From an uncultured Duncaniella sp. (GTDB lineage: Bacteria > Bacteroidota > Bacteroidia > Bacteroidales > Muribaculaceae), in assembly GCF_910578445.1 (NCBI RefSeq), contig NZ_CAJTQC010000032.1:1-31681 (forward strand): a stretch of DNA of 31,681 nucleotides, read 5' to 3'. Position numbers and translations under genes: made by a program. The notes below the pieces were generated by a model. It had not been told where the DNA came from, ran no database searches, and worked only from the letters and a program-made list of their open reading frames with translations. This document shows, in pieces, positions 1 through 8,009 of this stretch; the first letter of the stretch is position 1, and the number at the start of each line of letters is the position of its first letter.

Positions 1-357
1 CCTTAGTAACTACTTCCTATTTTTATTTTTGCCCAAAACGTTTAGGACAATATTGTTATGACTCACACAATTTTGCAATCATTTTGCCCTCTTGCTGCTC
101 GATTGTCGTGATGTTTTGTATTATCGCATCTTTTACTGGTGTCGGGGGTGTTAACTTTGCCGGTAGATTGACAATTATATAAAATTTTTTCGTATCACAA
201 CAGACGGATATTTTTTGACACCCTTTTAATATTAATCTCTTGACATAAACAGGAAAGGAGCGAACAATGGACAGTAATAAATGAATTTATAATAAAATAT
301 GTTAGACAGACCGGGAAGTGAATGCCGTGATGTGTCCGTGTGCCTTAAATATAAAAA
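1..357. other. Gene-free left flank
   Basis: No credible protein gene is seen here; the short reading frames have no recognisable product. The region is A+T rich. A -7-like element (TAACTTTG, 152-159, plus strand) has no convincing -33 partner and no gene downstream. At 41-55 lies a 15-base sequence that recurs in inverted orientation near the right edge of the window. The 3' flank of fabF, including its terminator, borders this stretch. Confidence 0.6.
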
Positions 358-389
358 GGAGGTGTGCGGAGTTTTGTCCGCACACCTCC
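353..389 (-). terminator. Terminator of the acpP-fabF unit
   Basis: A perfect 12-bp stem (358-369 with 378-389, GGAGGTGTGCGG and its complement) encloses an 8-base loop. On the minus strand it is followed by a short T-run (353-357). It starts 36 bases beyond the fabF stop codon, so it fits a rho-independent terminator for fabF. Confidence 0.85.
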
Positions 390-424
390 CGTTGGCTATG
401 GCTTTGTATGGAGAAATTTCAGTA

Positions 425-1693
425 TTATTCTTCGTACTTCTTCACGATGACAGTCGCGTTGTGGCCGCCGAATCCGAATGAGTTCGAGAGGGCTGCGCGC
501 ACGGGGCGGTTTTCTGCCTTGTTGAATGTGAAGTTGAGGGTATAGTCAATGTTTTCGTCGTTGTCGCCTTCCTCGTGGTTGATGGTCGGGGGAACGATGT
601 CGTTCTTGACGGCGAGCACAGAGAACATTGCTTCGAGTGCTCCGGTTGCACCAAGGAGGTGGCCGGTCATTGACTTGGTAGAGCTGATGTTGAGCTTGTG
701 GGCCTGATCGCCGAAGAGTTCAACGATGGCTTTTACTTCAGAGATGTCACCGACAGGTGTTGAAGTGCCGTGAACGTTGATGTAGTCGATGTCTTCGGGC
801 TTCATGCCTGCGTCCTCAAGAGCATTGCTCATGGCGAGTTTCGCACCGAGACCTTCGGGATGGGTTGCGGTGAGGTGGTGAGCGTCGGCGCTCATGCCGC
901 CGCCTGCGATTTCAGCATAGATTTTTGCTCCGCGGGCCTTGGCGTGTTCGAGTTCCTCAAGGATGAGGACAACAGAGCCTTCGCCCATGACGAAACCGTC
1001 GCGCGACGCGCTGAAGGGGCGCGATGCAGTCTCGGGTGAGTCGTTGCGGGTCGAGAGTGCGTGCATCGAGTTGAAGCCGCCTACACCTGCGGGGAAGATT
1101 GCAGCTTCCGCTCCGCCGGTCACAATTGCGTCGGCTTTGCCGAGGCGGATGAGGTTGAAAGCGTCGATGATAGCGTTGTTGGATGATGCGCAAGCCGAAA
1201 CCACACCGAAGTTCGGTCCGTGGTAGCCATATTCCATAGAGATGTGGCCTGAGGCTATGTCGGCGATCATCTTGGGGATGAAGAAGGGGTTGTATTTCGG
1301 GCCTTGTTCAGCTCCGTTTACTGCATAGTAGCCGGCCTCTTCCTCAAAAGTGTGGAGACCGCCGATGCCTGCGGCGACGATTACGCCTACGCGGTCGCGG
1401 TTGAGGTTGGCTGCTTCTTCGATGCCTGAGTCGGCCACGGCCTGACGGGCTGCGACGATGCCATACTGTGCATAGAGGTCGAGCTGACGGAGTTTCTTGC
1501 GGTCGAAATGTTCATTAGCGTTGTAACCCTTGACTTCGCAGGCAAACTGGGTCTTGAATTTCGAAGCGTCGAAATGTGTTATGGGAGCGGCGCCGCTCTT
1601 GCCGGCTACGGCGTTGAGCCAAGTTGTCTCAACATCGTTGCCTATGGGGGTGATGGCTCCGAGGCCGGTCACCACTACTCTTTTTAATTCCAT
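425..1693 (-). CDS. fabF: 3-oxoacyl-[acyl-carrier-protein] synthase II (FabF)
   Basis: Condensing enzyme of type II fatty-acid synthesis in the cytoplasm. It condenses malonyl-ACP with an acyl-ACP and elongates the chain by two carbons. The 422-residue protein carries the full Cys-His-His triad: Cys168 in VSACASSNN, His308 in VHGTSTPVGD and His345 in TKSMTGHLLG, matching E. coli FabF spacing. The N-terminus RVVVTGLGAITPIG is typical of the family. I chose the ATG at 1693 because it gives the usual FabF N-terminus; an in-frame TTG two codons upstream (1699) would add only Met-Pro. It lies 187 bases downstream of acpP on the same strand, the common acpP-fabF order, and ends in a strong hairpin terminator. 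Length and motifs leave little doubt. Confidence 0.97.
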   Translation of the reverse strand: MELKRVVVTGLGAITPIGNDVETTWLNAVAGKSGAAPITHFDASKFKTQFACEVKGYNANEHFDRKKLRQLDLYAQYGIVAARQAVADSGIEEAANLNRDRVGVIVAAGIGGLHTFEEEAGYYAVNGAEQGPKYNPFFIPKMIADIASGHISMEYGYHGPNFGVVSACASSNNAIIDAFNLIRLGKADAIVTGGAEAAIFPAGVGGFNSMHALSTRNDSPETASRPFSASRDGFVMGEGSVVLILEELEHAKARGAKIYAEIAGGGMSADAHHLTATHPEGLGAKLAMSNALEDAGMKPEDIDYINVHGTSTPVGDISEVKAIVELFGDQAHKLNISSTKSMTGHLLGATGALEAMFSVLAVKNDIVPPTINHEEGDNDENIDYTLNFTFNKAENRPVRAALSNSFGFGGHNATVIVKKYEE

Positions 1694-1789
1694 TGGCAAT
1701 AATCTACAGTGGTTTGTGAAAGAAATATGTGCGGAATCCCGCTGTCGTCTGTCGTCTGTGGGGTTGACCGCAGAGGCTGAATTGAGAAG

Positions 1790-1830
1790 AAGGCTCCTCC
1801 GCGCGTATGTTGATTGGCGTGGGGAGCCTT
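1790..1830. repeat. Inverted repeat between acpP and fabF
   Basis: AAGGCTCC (1790-1797) is repeated as its complement at 1823-1830, giving an 8-bp stem with a 25-base loop that can pair further. No T-run follows on the minus strand, so this is not an obvious terminator. In an acpP-fabF transcript it could be a processing or attenuation site that keeps acpP mRNA more abundant than fabF mRNA; that role is inference. Confidence 0.35.
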
Positions 1831-1880
1831 TGTGGCTCGGTCAGAGCACTGGCCGTCTGATGGCCTGCAGACCGTTTTTC

Positions 1881-2120
1881 TTACTTCTGAGTGTTGGCCT
1901 CGATGTATTCGATTGCGTTCTGTACGGTGCTGATTTTCTCGGCCTGATCATCGGGAATAGTGATGCCAAATTCTTTCTCAAATTCCATGATGAGTTCTAC
2001 GGTGTCGAGGCTGTCTGCGCCAAGATCTTTAGTGAATTCAGCGGTTTCTGTTACTTCGTTTTCGTCAACACCGAGCTTATCAACGATGATAGCTTTAACT
2101 CGAGATGCAATTTCAGACAT
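1881..2120 (-). CDS. acpP: Acyl carrier protein
   Basis: Small acidic carrier that holds growing acyl chains on a 4'-phosphopantetheine arm during fatty-acid synthesis in the cytoplasm. The 79-residue protein is the usual size. It has the canonical GADSLD motif with Ser37 as the attachment site, followed by a helix II rich in Glu (VELIMEFEKEFG) that FabF and the other enzymes recognise. The start MSEIASRVKAIIVDKLGV aligns with the usual ACP N-terminus. The gene is first in the acpP-fabF unit and has a good Bacteroidetes promoter about 80 bases upstream. Identification is secure. Confidence 0.97.
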   Translation of the reverse strand: MSEIASRVKAIIVDKLGVDENEVTETAEFTKDLGADSLDTVELIMEFEKEFGITIPDDQAEKISTVQNAIEYIEANTQK

Positions 2121-2440
2121 AGCTTTGTTGTAATTGTAAGTTGATTAGTAAATTTCTTAATTTGGTGGCAAAATGCAGCGATTTTTGCATTTGCGGTGCA
2201 AAGTTAAGTATTTTTTGACAACTTTCAACTATCCAAACGTATAAAGATGTTAACGGAGCTTCGTTTTGCCGATTTTTAGGCCGTTTTGGCCGTCTCACTG
2301 GTCTATTTTGCGGATAGAAATTAATATCTCTGTGTTACAAACATGTTACGTTGTATGGCCGTTATATCCTAAAACGAAATTTTTTAATCAAATTTGTACC
2401 TAAATATCCACCAATATCCAACCTTATTTATTGTAAGATT
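2121..2440. other. Divergent intergenic region acpP / DUF3298 lipoprotein
   Basis: This 320-base gap separates two divergent genes. It holds the acpP promoter (2199-2228, minus strand). For the plus-strand lipoprotein gene I see no good TAnnTTTG; the nearest, TATTTTG at about 2309, is one base short. Otherwise it is A+T-rich DNA without recognisable content. Confidence 0.5.
2199..2228 (-). promoter_or_regulatory. Promoter of acpP-fabF
   Basis: On the minus strand the sequence reads TTG (2228-2226), 19 bases, then TAACTTTG (2206-2199). This matches the Bacteroidetes -33/-7 pattern (TTG ... TAnnTTTG). It lies 79 bases upstream of the acpP start codon. Predicted by pattern only. Confidence 0.7.
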
Positions 2441-3271
2441 ATGAAGCTGAAATATTATCTTGTTGGTCTTCCGTTGATTGGACTTCTCGCCGCCTCGTGT
2501 GGAAACAGAAATGAAGTGCCTGCTGACAGTGAAATTTCTGAATTCGAAATACACAAAAAGCTGTTGACTGCCGACCGCAGTTACCGTGTGGTGACTGACT
2601 ACGGGACGGTGTATCTTGAAATGTACACCTCTGTCCAGTGGCCTGAGAAATTTGGCGGCAATGACATAAAGGTGCTTCAGGATTCGGTGTTGAATTTCGC
2701 CTATTCCGACACCACTTCGGTTTCCATACACGATGCAATCCGGAAATATCTCGACGATACGTCGTTTCTGGAGGGTGTGAAAGAGATTGTTCCGGTCGAT
2801 ACGCTTCCGTCCGACTCGATGACTTATTTCAGCAGCGTGACAGGTTCGGTATTGGATCTTGACGAGGGGATGGTCACCTATCAGCTCGTGTCGTCGTCCT
2901 ATCTCGGAGGTGCGCATCCGATGACAGCTACCCATCCGTTCACCTATGATTTCGCTGAGTCACGGGTGCTCGATAATTCAAACATATTCCGTCCCGGGAC
3001 TCCGACCGATTCGATTGTCCCGGTCATCAGGGAGGCTCTTGCCCGACAGCTCGGAGTGCCTGTCAGCAGACTCAAAAACGAAGGTGTATTTGCCGACCAG
3101 CTGACCTATCCCGGCATTCCCTATATCTCAGGCAACACTCTCTATTTCCACTATGACCCATATGAAATCGGCCCGTATGCTATGGGCTCGGTTGATGTGG
3201 CCGTCTATCCCTATGAAATCGAACGCTTCCTTCAGCCTTCGGTGGTCCGTCTGTTTGACCAAGGCTTCTGA
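2441..3271 (+). CDS. DUF3298/RsiV-type domain lipoprotein
   Basis: Probable cell-envelope lipoprotein of 276 residues. The ATG at 2441 begins a classic lipoprotein signal, MKLKYYLVGLPLIGLLAASC, with lipidation predicted at Cys20; an upstream in-frame start at 2351 would bury this signal and is rejected. The rest resembles DUF4163/DUF3298 proteins (RsiV-like). The telltale features are GGAHP at 156-160, followed by a Tyr-Asp-Phe strand, and near the end YFHYDPYEIGPYAMGS, the usual DUF3298 core. In RsiV this fold binds lysozyme and controls a sigma factor, but no sigma-factor gene is adjacent here, so sensing is unproven. It is transcribed alone, divergent from acpP, and ends with a strong hairpin. 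Domain assignment is by motif memory, not alignment. Confidence 0.8.
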   Translation: MKLKYYLVGLPLIGLLAASCGNRNEVPADSEISEFEIHKKLLTADRSYRVVTDYGTVYLEMYTSVQWPEKFGGNDIKVLQDSVLNFAYSDTTSVSIHDAIRKYLDDTSFLEGVKEIVPVDTLPSDSMTYFSSVTGSVLDLDEGMVTYQLVSSSYLGGAHPMTATHPFTYDFAESRVLDNSNIFRPGTPTDSIVPVIREALARQLGVPVSRLKNEGVFADQLTYPGIPYISGNTLYFHYDPYEIGPYAMGSVDVAVYPYEIERFLQPSVVRLFDQGF

Positions 3272-3338
3272 TTTAGCCGCTTGACCGCGGTCTGTAAAAA
3301 ATAGCGGCGGTTTTGCTGAAAGAATGTTTTTAATTTAT

Positions 3339-3346
3339 TATCTTTG
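3339..3346 (+). promoter_or_regulatory. -7 element for the M18 aminopeptidase gene
   Basis: TATCTTTG matches TAnnTTTG. A possible -33 TTG lies at 3313-3315 with a long 23-base spacer, so the -33 part is weak. Transcription would begin inside the terminator stem of the preceding gene, leaving a leader of about 75 bases. Confidence 0.5.
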
Positions 3347-3386
3347 CCTCCGGGCGGAATTCGAATTCCGTCCGGAGGCAATTTTT
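3346..3386 (+). terminator. Terminator of the DUF3298 lipoprotein gene
   Basis: A 16-bp stem (3346-3361 with 3364-3379, one G-T pair) with an almost closed loop is followed by a T-run (3382-3386). It lies 75 bases after the stop codon. Its left arm starts exactly where the predicted promoter of the next gene ends. Confidence 0.8.
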
Positions 3387-3429
3387 AGATGCTTTTATAA
3401 AATCACCTAATACCTTAATAAACATATCA

Positions 3430-4728
3430 ATGGAAGAAGTTAAAGTCATAGCCCGTTCGCTAATGGAATTTCTTGACAAAAGTCCTGTCAATTTTCTTGC
3501 CGTCAAGACTGTCGCAAGTCAGCTTGACGATGCAGGCTTTGTGCGTCTCGATCCGCGCGAGTCGTGGGAACTCCGGCCGGGAGGAAAATATTATATAACC
3601 AAGAACTCAAGCGCGATATTCGCCTTTGTGATATCGACTGAAGGTCCTGCATCGGGATTCCGCATCATCTCGGCACATTCCGATTCGCCCTGTCTGCGTG
3701 TCAAGCCCAAGGCCGAGATGATCAGCGACGGCGGAATCGTCAAGCTGAATGTCGAGGTCTACGGCGGCCCGATTCTCTATACATGGTTTGACCGTCCTCT
3801 CTCGCTGGCCGGACGTGTGGTCCTCCGTTCGGACGATCCGTTGAATCCGCGCACAGAGATTGTCAGGTTCGACCGTCCGCTGCTCACAATACCTCACCTC
3901 GCCATCCATTTCAACCGTGCTGTCAATGAGGGAAATCCTCTTTCGAAGCAGAAAGACATGCTGCCCGTGATAGCCATCGTCAGGGACGCAGCCGAAAAAG
4001 ACAATATGCTTCTCCGCTGTGTCGCTGAGGCCGTGGGCTGCAAGATGGAGGATATACTCGACTTCGACCTCTCGCTTTTCGACACCACGCCGGCTTGTCT
4101 CGTAGGTCTCGACGAAGAATTCCTCACCTCCGGACGCCTCGACGACCTGAGCATGGTTCACGGTGCGATGACCGCATTGCTCGAAACCTCGTCGACGAAA
4201 CAGACACGTGTGATGGCTATCTTTGACAACGAGGAGACAGGCTCGGGCACTAAGCAGGGAGCGGCTTCTCCTGTGCTGATGCAGCTTCTGCGCCGCGTTG
4301 TCGCCTGCCTCGGAGGCAGCGACGAGGACTATCTGCGCAGCATCGACAAGTCGTTTATGATTTCGGCCGACAACGCTCACGCCTACCATCCCAACTATCC
4401 CGAAAAATATGACCCGACCAATCATCCTGTGGTCGGAGGCGGACCTGTCATCAAAATCAACGCCAACTGCAAATACATGACCGATGCTGAATCGGCAGCT
4501 GTCTTCAAGTCAATTTGCGAGAAGGCCGGTGTGCCGTGCCAGTACTTCGTCAATCACAGCGACGTGGCCGGAGGCTCGACCCTCGGCAATATCCTGACCT
4601 CGCAGATCGATCTCCGCGGTGTGGATATGGGCGAAGCCATCTGGGCGATGCACTCCGTGCGCGAGACAATGGCAACACGCGACCACGCTTATACAATACG
4701 CGCTTTCAAGACTTTCTTTGACCTCTGA
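3430..4728 (+). CDS. M18 family metallo-aminopeptidase
   Basis: Cytoplasmic di-zinc aminopeptidase of 432 residues, the family's normal length, that removes N-terminal residues from peptides; M18 enzymes often prefer acidic residues (family knowledge). Visible metal and catalytic residues are His83 and Asp85 in SAHSDSP, Asp237 in GRLDDL, the Glu267-Glu268 pair in FDNEETGSGT, Asp313 in SADNAHAYHP and His375 in VNHSDVAGGSTLGN, all conserved M18 blocks. There is no signal peptide. It is a single gene between a hairpin terminator upstream and a long palindrome downstream, and is convergent with cydB. Substrate preference cannot be read from the sequence. Confidence 0.93.
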   Translation: MEEVKVIARSLMEFLDKSPVNFLAVKTVASQLDDAGFVRLDPRESWELRPGGKYYITKNSSAIFAFVISTEGPASGFRIISAHSDSPCLRVKPKAEMISDGGIVKLNVEVYGGPILYTWFDRPLSLAGRVVLRSDDPLNPRTEIVRFDRPLLTIPHLAIHFNRAVNEGNPLSKQKDMLPVIAIVRDAAEKDNMLLRCVAEAVGCKMEDILDFDLSLFDTTPACLVGLDEEFLTSGRLDDLSMVHGAMTALLETSSTKQTRVMAIFDNEETGSGTKQGAASPVLMQLLRRVVACLGGSDEDYLRSIDKSFMISADNAHAYHPNYPEKYDPTNHPVVGGGPVIKINANCKYMTDAESAAVFKSICEKAGVPCQYFVNHSDVAGGSTLGNILTSQIDLRGVDMGEAIWAMHSVRETMATRDHAYTIRAFKTFFDL

Positions 4729-4734
4729 TATTAT

Positions 4735-4896
4735 AAAGGGTACAGGAAATTCATAAATTACCCCAAATAACAGATTCTTGTTTTCGCTAATCGGAGATTG
4801 CTGATTGAGGAGTCCTTCGTGACTCCATCACTCTCGCCGGATGCCTGAAATAAACAATCTGTTATTTGGGGTAATTTATGAATTTATGTACCCTTT
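4735..4896. repeat. Dispersed palindromic repeat, copy 1 (convergent junction)
   Basis: Two near-perfect inverted arms of about 41 bases (4735-4776 and 4856-4896) flank an interior of about 80 bases. The interior contains its own small hairpin with stem GGAGTC/GACTCC. The right arm runs into TTTTT on the plus strand. The element fills the whole gap between the convergent M18 and cydB genes and can act as a terminator for both. A related copy lies at 15650-15791: both share GGGTAC, GGAAATTCA and AATAACAGATT on the left and CGGATG then AATCTGTTATTT on the right. Confidence 0.85.
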
Positions 4897-4931
4897 TTAA
4901 TTTTAGTACACTTCTGGTGGAGAAATACTGA

Positions 4932-6059
4932 TCAGTGATGTTTCCTGTCCATTGCATACCACGCATAGGCGATGTAGGCGAGGACGAATGGAATGATGGC
5001 GGATACCCAGCTCATACATTTTAGCGTGAACAGGCTTGAGGAGCTGTTGAAGATTGTGAGCGACGACGAGGGGTCGATGAGCGAAGGATAGTAGGGGGTG
5101 TTGTTGTAGCCTGCCACCCAGAAAAGTGCGAGGACCACGAGGACAGTTCCGATGCCGCTCCACCATATTCCTGAAGTCCAGTGGTTGGCAAATGCGGAGC
5201 GGAGGATGGCATAGAGAACCATGACCACCCCGATAAGGAACGAGGCGAGCGCCCAAGGCATCTCGATGAAATTGAAGAAGTATTTGAATTCTCTCACGGT
5301 GAATTCGCTCTGTCGGCCGTTGATGCTGCCGTCGAAGGTTGTCTCAAGCGAGTCGGCGGTCAGCAGGAGTCCTGCGAATAGCAGGAAGAATATCAGGAAC
5401 ACGATTGCGTTGATGAAGACACGGCGACGGTTGGCACGGAAGAAGGTGTCGTCCTGACTGTTGTTGTTCATCAGATAGAGAGCGGCCTGAGTGCGTGCGA
5501 GAAAGAGGACTGCAAAGCCGAGAATTAGGTTTTTCCAGTAGAATATCGCCTCGAATCCGTGAGAGGGGGCCCATGTCGAGATGACGGGCGCGCTTGTGTC
5601 GAGCAGATTTCCTTTGGAGACGGTGAATTCAGCTCCGAAGAAGAACATCGACACTGCCACCCCGAGGAGGACGCAGCCGACACAGCCGTTGATGAAGAGG
5701 AACGTATCGTAGGTCCGTGTGCCGTAGAGGTTGCCTTTCTTGGCGCGGAATTCGTAGCTCACGGCTTGCAGCACGAAGCTTATGAGGATGAGCATCCAGA
5801 GCCAGTATGCGCCTCCGAAGCTGGTGGAGTAGAACAAGGGGAAGGATGCGAAGAATGCGCCGCCGAAAACGACAAGGGTTGTGAACGACAGCTCCCATTT
5901 GTGGCCGAACGAGCTGATCATGCGGCGCGAGGCTTCGGAATTGTCACTGACACCGAGCAGGAAAGTCTGTCCGCCCTGCACGAACAGCAGGAAGACGAGG
6001 ATTGCGCCGAGTATGGAAATCAGCAGCCACCAGTATATCTGTAATGATTCAAGTTCCAT
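4932..6059 (-). CDS. cydB: Cytochrome bd quinol oxidase subunit II (CydB)
   Basis: Second subunit of cytochrome bd, the membrane oxidase that reduces O2 to water with electrons from quinol and works at very low oxygen. The 375-residue protein has about eight or nine hydrophobic helices and the family N-terminus, LQIYWWLLISILGAILVFLLFVQGGQ. CydB is structurally similar to CydA but lacks the haem ligands. It starts 39 bases after the cydA stop codon on the same strand and is therefore last in the DUF4492-cydA-cydB operon. No cydX-like small gene is evident after it. The palindromic repeat directly downstream probably ends the transcript. Confidence 0.95.
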   Translation of the reverse strand: MELESLQIYWWLLISILGAILVFLLFVQGGQTFLLGVSDNSEASRRMISSFGHKWELSFTTLVVFGGAFFASFPLFYSTSFGGAYWLWMLILISFVLQAVSYEFRAKKGNLYGTRTYDTFLFINGCVGCVLLGVAVSMFFFGAEFTVSKGNLLDTSAPVISTWAPSHGFEAIFYWKNLILGFAVLFLARTQAALYLMNNNSQDDTFFRANRRRVFINAIVFLIFFLLFAGLLLTADSLETTFDGSINGRQSEFTVREFKYFFNFIEMPWALASFLIGVVMVLYAILRSAFANHWTSGIWWSGIGTVLVVLALFWVAGYNNTPYYPSLIDPSSSLTIFNSSSSLFTLKCMSWVSAIIPFVLAYIAYAWYAMDRKHH

Positions 6060-6098
6060 GGGTTGATTGCATTTTAGGAGATGAATAATGCTTGTTTC

Positions 6099-7655
6099 TT
6101 AATACTCGTCGCGGTCAGATCCGTTGCGTATCTGGTTGATCATGATGGTGATTTCGGCGATGAGCAAGGCGGTGAAGACGGCCGCGAACATCCAGAACGT
6201 AAGCTGTACGGTCGATGCGGATATCGCGGATATTGCGGCTTTGTCGGGCATCAGGCCTTCGATGATCCACGGCTGACGGCCCACTTCGGCTGTCACCCAT
6301 CCGGCTTCGGAGCAGATCCACACCACGGGGATGGTGAGCATGGCAATCCACTGCCACCAGCCTTTTTCCCAGATACGGTTGCCCTTGTGTGAAGTGAATA
6401 CAACGATGACGAAGAACAGCAGCAGGTAGCCGCCAGCAATCACCATGATGTGGAATGAGTAGAAGGTCATTCCAACCGGTGGCACAGCCTCCTCGGGGCT
6501 GTCAAGATAGCCGTAGCCGAAATAGCGGTAGTCCTCCTTGAGTTTTGCGCGTGCGGCTTCCATGGCCGCGCGGTCGCCGTTGGTCATGGCTGTGTCGAAT
6601 GCGCGCAGCGATTCGTGTGCGCGTTTGCCGATTGCTATGCGCTCGGAATATGAATCGGTTCGGATGGTGTCGCCCTCAGGTGTAAGCTCGATTCCGTTGA
6701 GCAGGTCGTCGATTCCCGGCACAAAGCTTTGAGGGTCATGGTTGGCGAGGATTGACAGACCATAGGGTATCGAGATTTCAAACAGGAAGGGGTCTTGGCC
6801 GTCGTTGGGCTTCTTCGATGGGTTGAGGATGCCGACTCCGACTATTTCCTGACCGACCTTGCCCTGATAGAGTCCCTCCATCGCAGCGAGTTTCATCGGC
6901 TGCACTTTTGCCACCTGCACTGCAGAGCCGTCGCCGGTCCAGAGAGTGAGCAGGATTCCGACAAGCCCGACCCACCCGGCGATACGGATTGAGTCGAGTG
7001 CGAATTCACGGCGGCGTTTTTTCATCATGTACCATGCGCTGACTCCGCAGACAAACACAGCGCCGACAACCCATCCGTCGAACACGGCATGGAAAAACTT
7101 GTTGATGGCCACAGGCGACAGCACGACGGCCCAGAAGTCATCCATGATGTTGCGCATCTGTCCGGGGTCAAATTCCATCCCGACGGGATATTGCATCCAT
7201 GCGTTGGCGATGAGAATCCACAGGGCTGAGATTGACGCGCCCAGAGCCGTCAGCCATGTCGAAGCGAGATGGAAGCCGGGGCTGACCTTTTTCCATCCGA
7301 AAAACATCACGGCAATGAAGGTCGCCTCCATGAAGAAGGCGAGCAGCCCTTCGATGGCGAGTGGCGCTCCGAATATATCGCCTACAAACCAGCTGTAGTT
7401 TGACCAGTTTGTGCCGAATTCAAATTCGAGAATGATTCCGGTAGCCACGCCCATAGCAAAGTTAATTCCGAAGAGTGTCATCCAGAATTTTGTGGTGCGC
7501 AGCCATTTTTCATTCCGTGTGCGGTAATAGATGGTCTCCATTATGCCGACAATCACGCTCAATCCGAGTGTGAGTGGCACAAAGAGCCAGTGATACATGG
7601 CGGTGAGGGCAAATTGCCATCGCGACCAGTCGACTACAGTCATCAGATCATCCAT
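6099..7655 (-). CDS. cydA: Cytochrome bd quinol oxidase subunit I (CydA)
   Basis: Haem-bearing catalytic subunit of cytochrome bd in the inner membrane. Ligands expected from E. coli CydA are present: His22 in WQFALTAMYHW (high-spin haem), His189 in NKFFHAVFDG and Met404 in FHIMVIAGG (low-spin b558). Glu102 and Glu110 of the proton path (IEGLLAFFMEATF) and GRQPW at 459-463 are also kept. The 518-residue length and the extra segment in the quinol loop (about residues 330-390, hydrophilic and Ala/Arg/Glu rich) suggest the long Q-loop form seen in E. coli. The gene follows DUF4492 by 75 bases and precedes cydB by 39 bases. Its use for oxygen scavenging in a gut anaerobe is family knowledge. Confidence 0.97.
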   Translation of the reverse strand: MDDLMTVVDWSRWQFALTAMYHWLFVPLTLGLSVIVGIMETIYYRTRNEKWLRTTKFWMTLFGINFAMGVATGIILEFEFGTNWSNYSWFVGDIFGAPLAIEGLLAFFMEATFIAVMFFGWKKVSPGFHLASTWLTALGASISALWILIANAWMQYPVGMEFDPGQMRNIMDDFWAVVLSPVAINKFFHAVFDGWVVGAVFVCGVSAWYMMKKRRREFALDSIRIAGWVGLVGILLTLWTGDGSAVQVAKVQPMKLAAMEGLYQGKVGQEIVGVGILNPSKKPNDGQDPFLFEISIPYGLSILANHDPQSFVPGIDDLLNGIELTPEGDTIRTDSYSERIAIGKRAHESLRAFDTAMTNGDRAAMEAARAKLKEDYRYFGYGYLDSPEEAVPPVGMTFYSFHIMVIAGGYLLLFFVIVVFTSHKGNRIWEKGWWQWIAMLTIPVVWICSEAGWVTAEVGRQPWIIEGLMPDKAAISAISASTVQLTFWMFAAVFTALLIAEITIMINQIRNGSDRDEY

Positions 7656-7730
7656 AAGATTTAAGTAAGATGAGGTTAGTAAAATAGTTAAATTTGTGAG
7701 TCAGAGTTTTTGTGACGGTTCAGTCGTTTT

Positions 7731-7988
7731 TCATCGGTTGAGGAGTGAGGAGCGGACGGCTTCGGCTCTTTCGGTGTCGTTGTCGTAGTCGCGTTTGAGG
7801 ATGTCGGGGAAGAAAAACAGTTTGAAAATAAAGAAAATAATGAACAGTTTTATGATTATCAGCAGCCACAGTTTTTTTCCGACCGTCATGTTGCGGAATC
7901 CGTCGGCATAGAATCTCACCACCTTTCCGGGCCATGCAGGGAAACGTGACAAGCGCCTGTCTGTATGAAGTGTGTTTTTGTGTGCCAT
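7731..7988 (-). CDS. DUF4492 small membrane protein, cyd-associated
   Basis: Small protein of 85 residues with a basic N-terminal part, FYADGFRNMTVGKKLW at about 26-41, and one long hydrophobic helix at about 40-60 (LLIIIKLFIIFFIFKLFFF). This pattern matches DUF4492, a family usually found just before cydA in Bacteroidetes (from memory). Its function is unknown; an assembly or stabilising role for cytochrome bd, like CydX in proteobacteria, is a guess from position only. It is the first gene of the operon, and a palindromic operator candidate lies just upstream of its ATG. An overlapping minus-strand frame (7720-7935) is not real. Confidence 0.85.
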   Translation of the reverse strand: MAHKNTLHTDRRLSRFPAWPGKVVRFYADGFRNMTVGKKLWLLIIIKLFIIFFIFKLFFFPDILKRDYDNDTERAEAVRSSLLNR

Positions 7989-8009
7989 ACCGAACTGTCG
8001 TTTTGTGGC

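Noticed and set aside
288..305. Five-codon frame after an AGGAG-like sequence at about 255-286
   Set aside because: The frame closes after MDSNK; Shine-Dalgarno signals are unreliable in this phylum and nothing follows.
2351..2440. Upstream start for the DUF3298 protein
   Set aside because: It would place about 30 residues before an intact lipoprotein signal peptide that begins at 2441.
3607..4425. 272-codon frame antisense to the M18 aminopeptidase
   Set aside because: Shadow of a real gene; no motif, and the sense frame has all catalytic residues.
7720..7935. Second minus-strand frame overlapping DUF4492
   Set aside because: It overlaps a frame that matches DUF4492 with a clear membrane helix; its own translation is Arg/Pro-rich shadow sequence.
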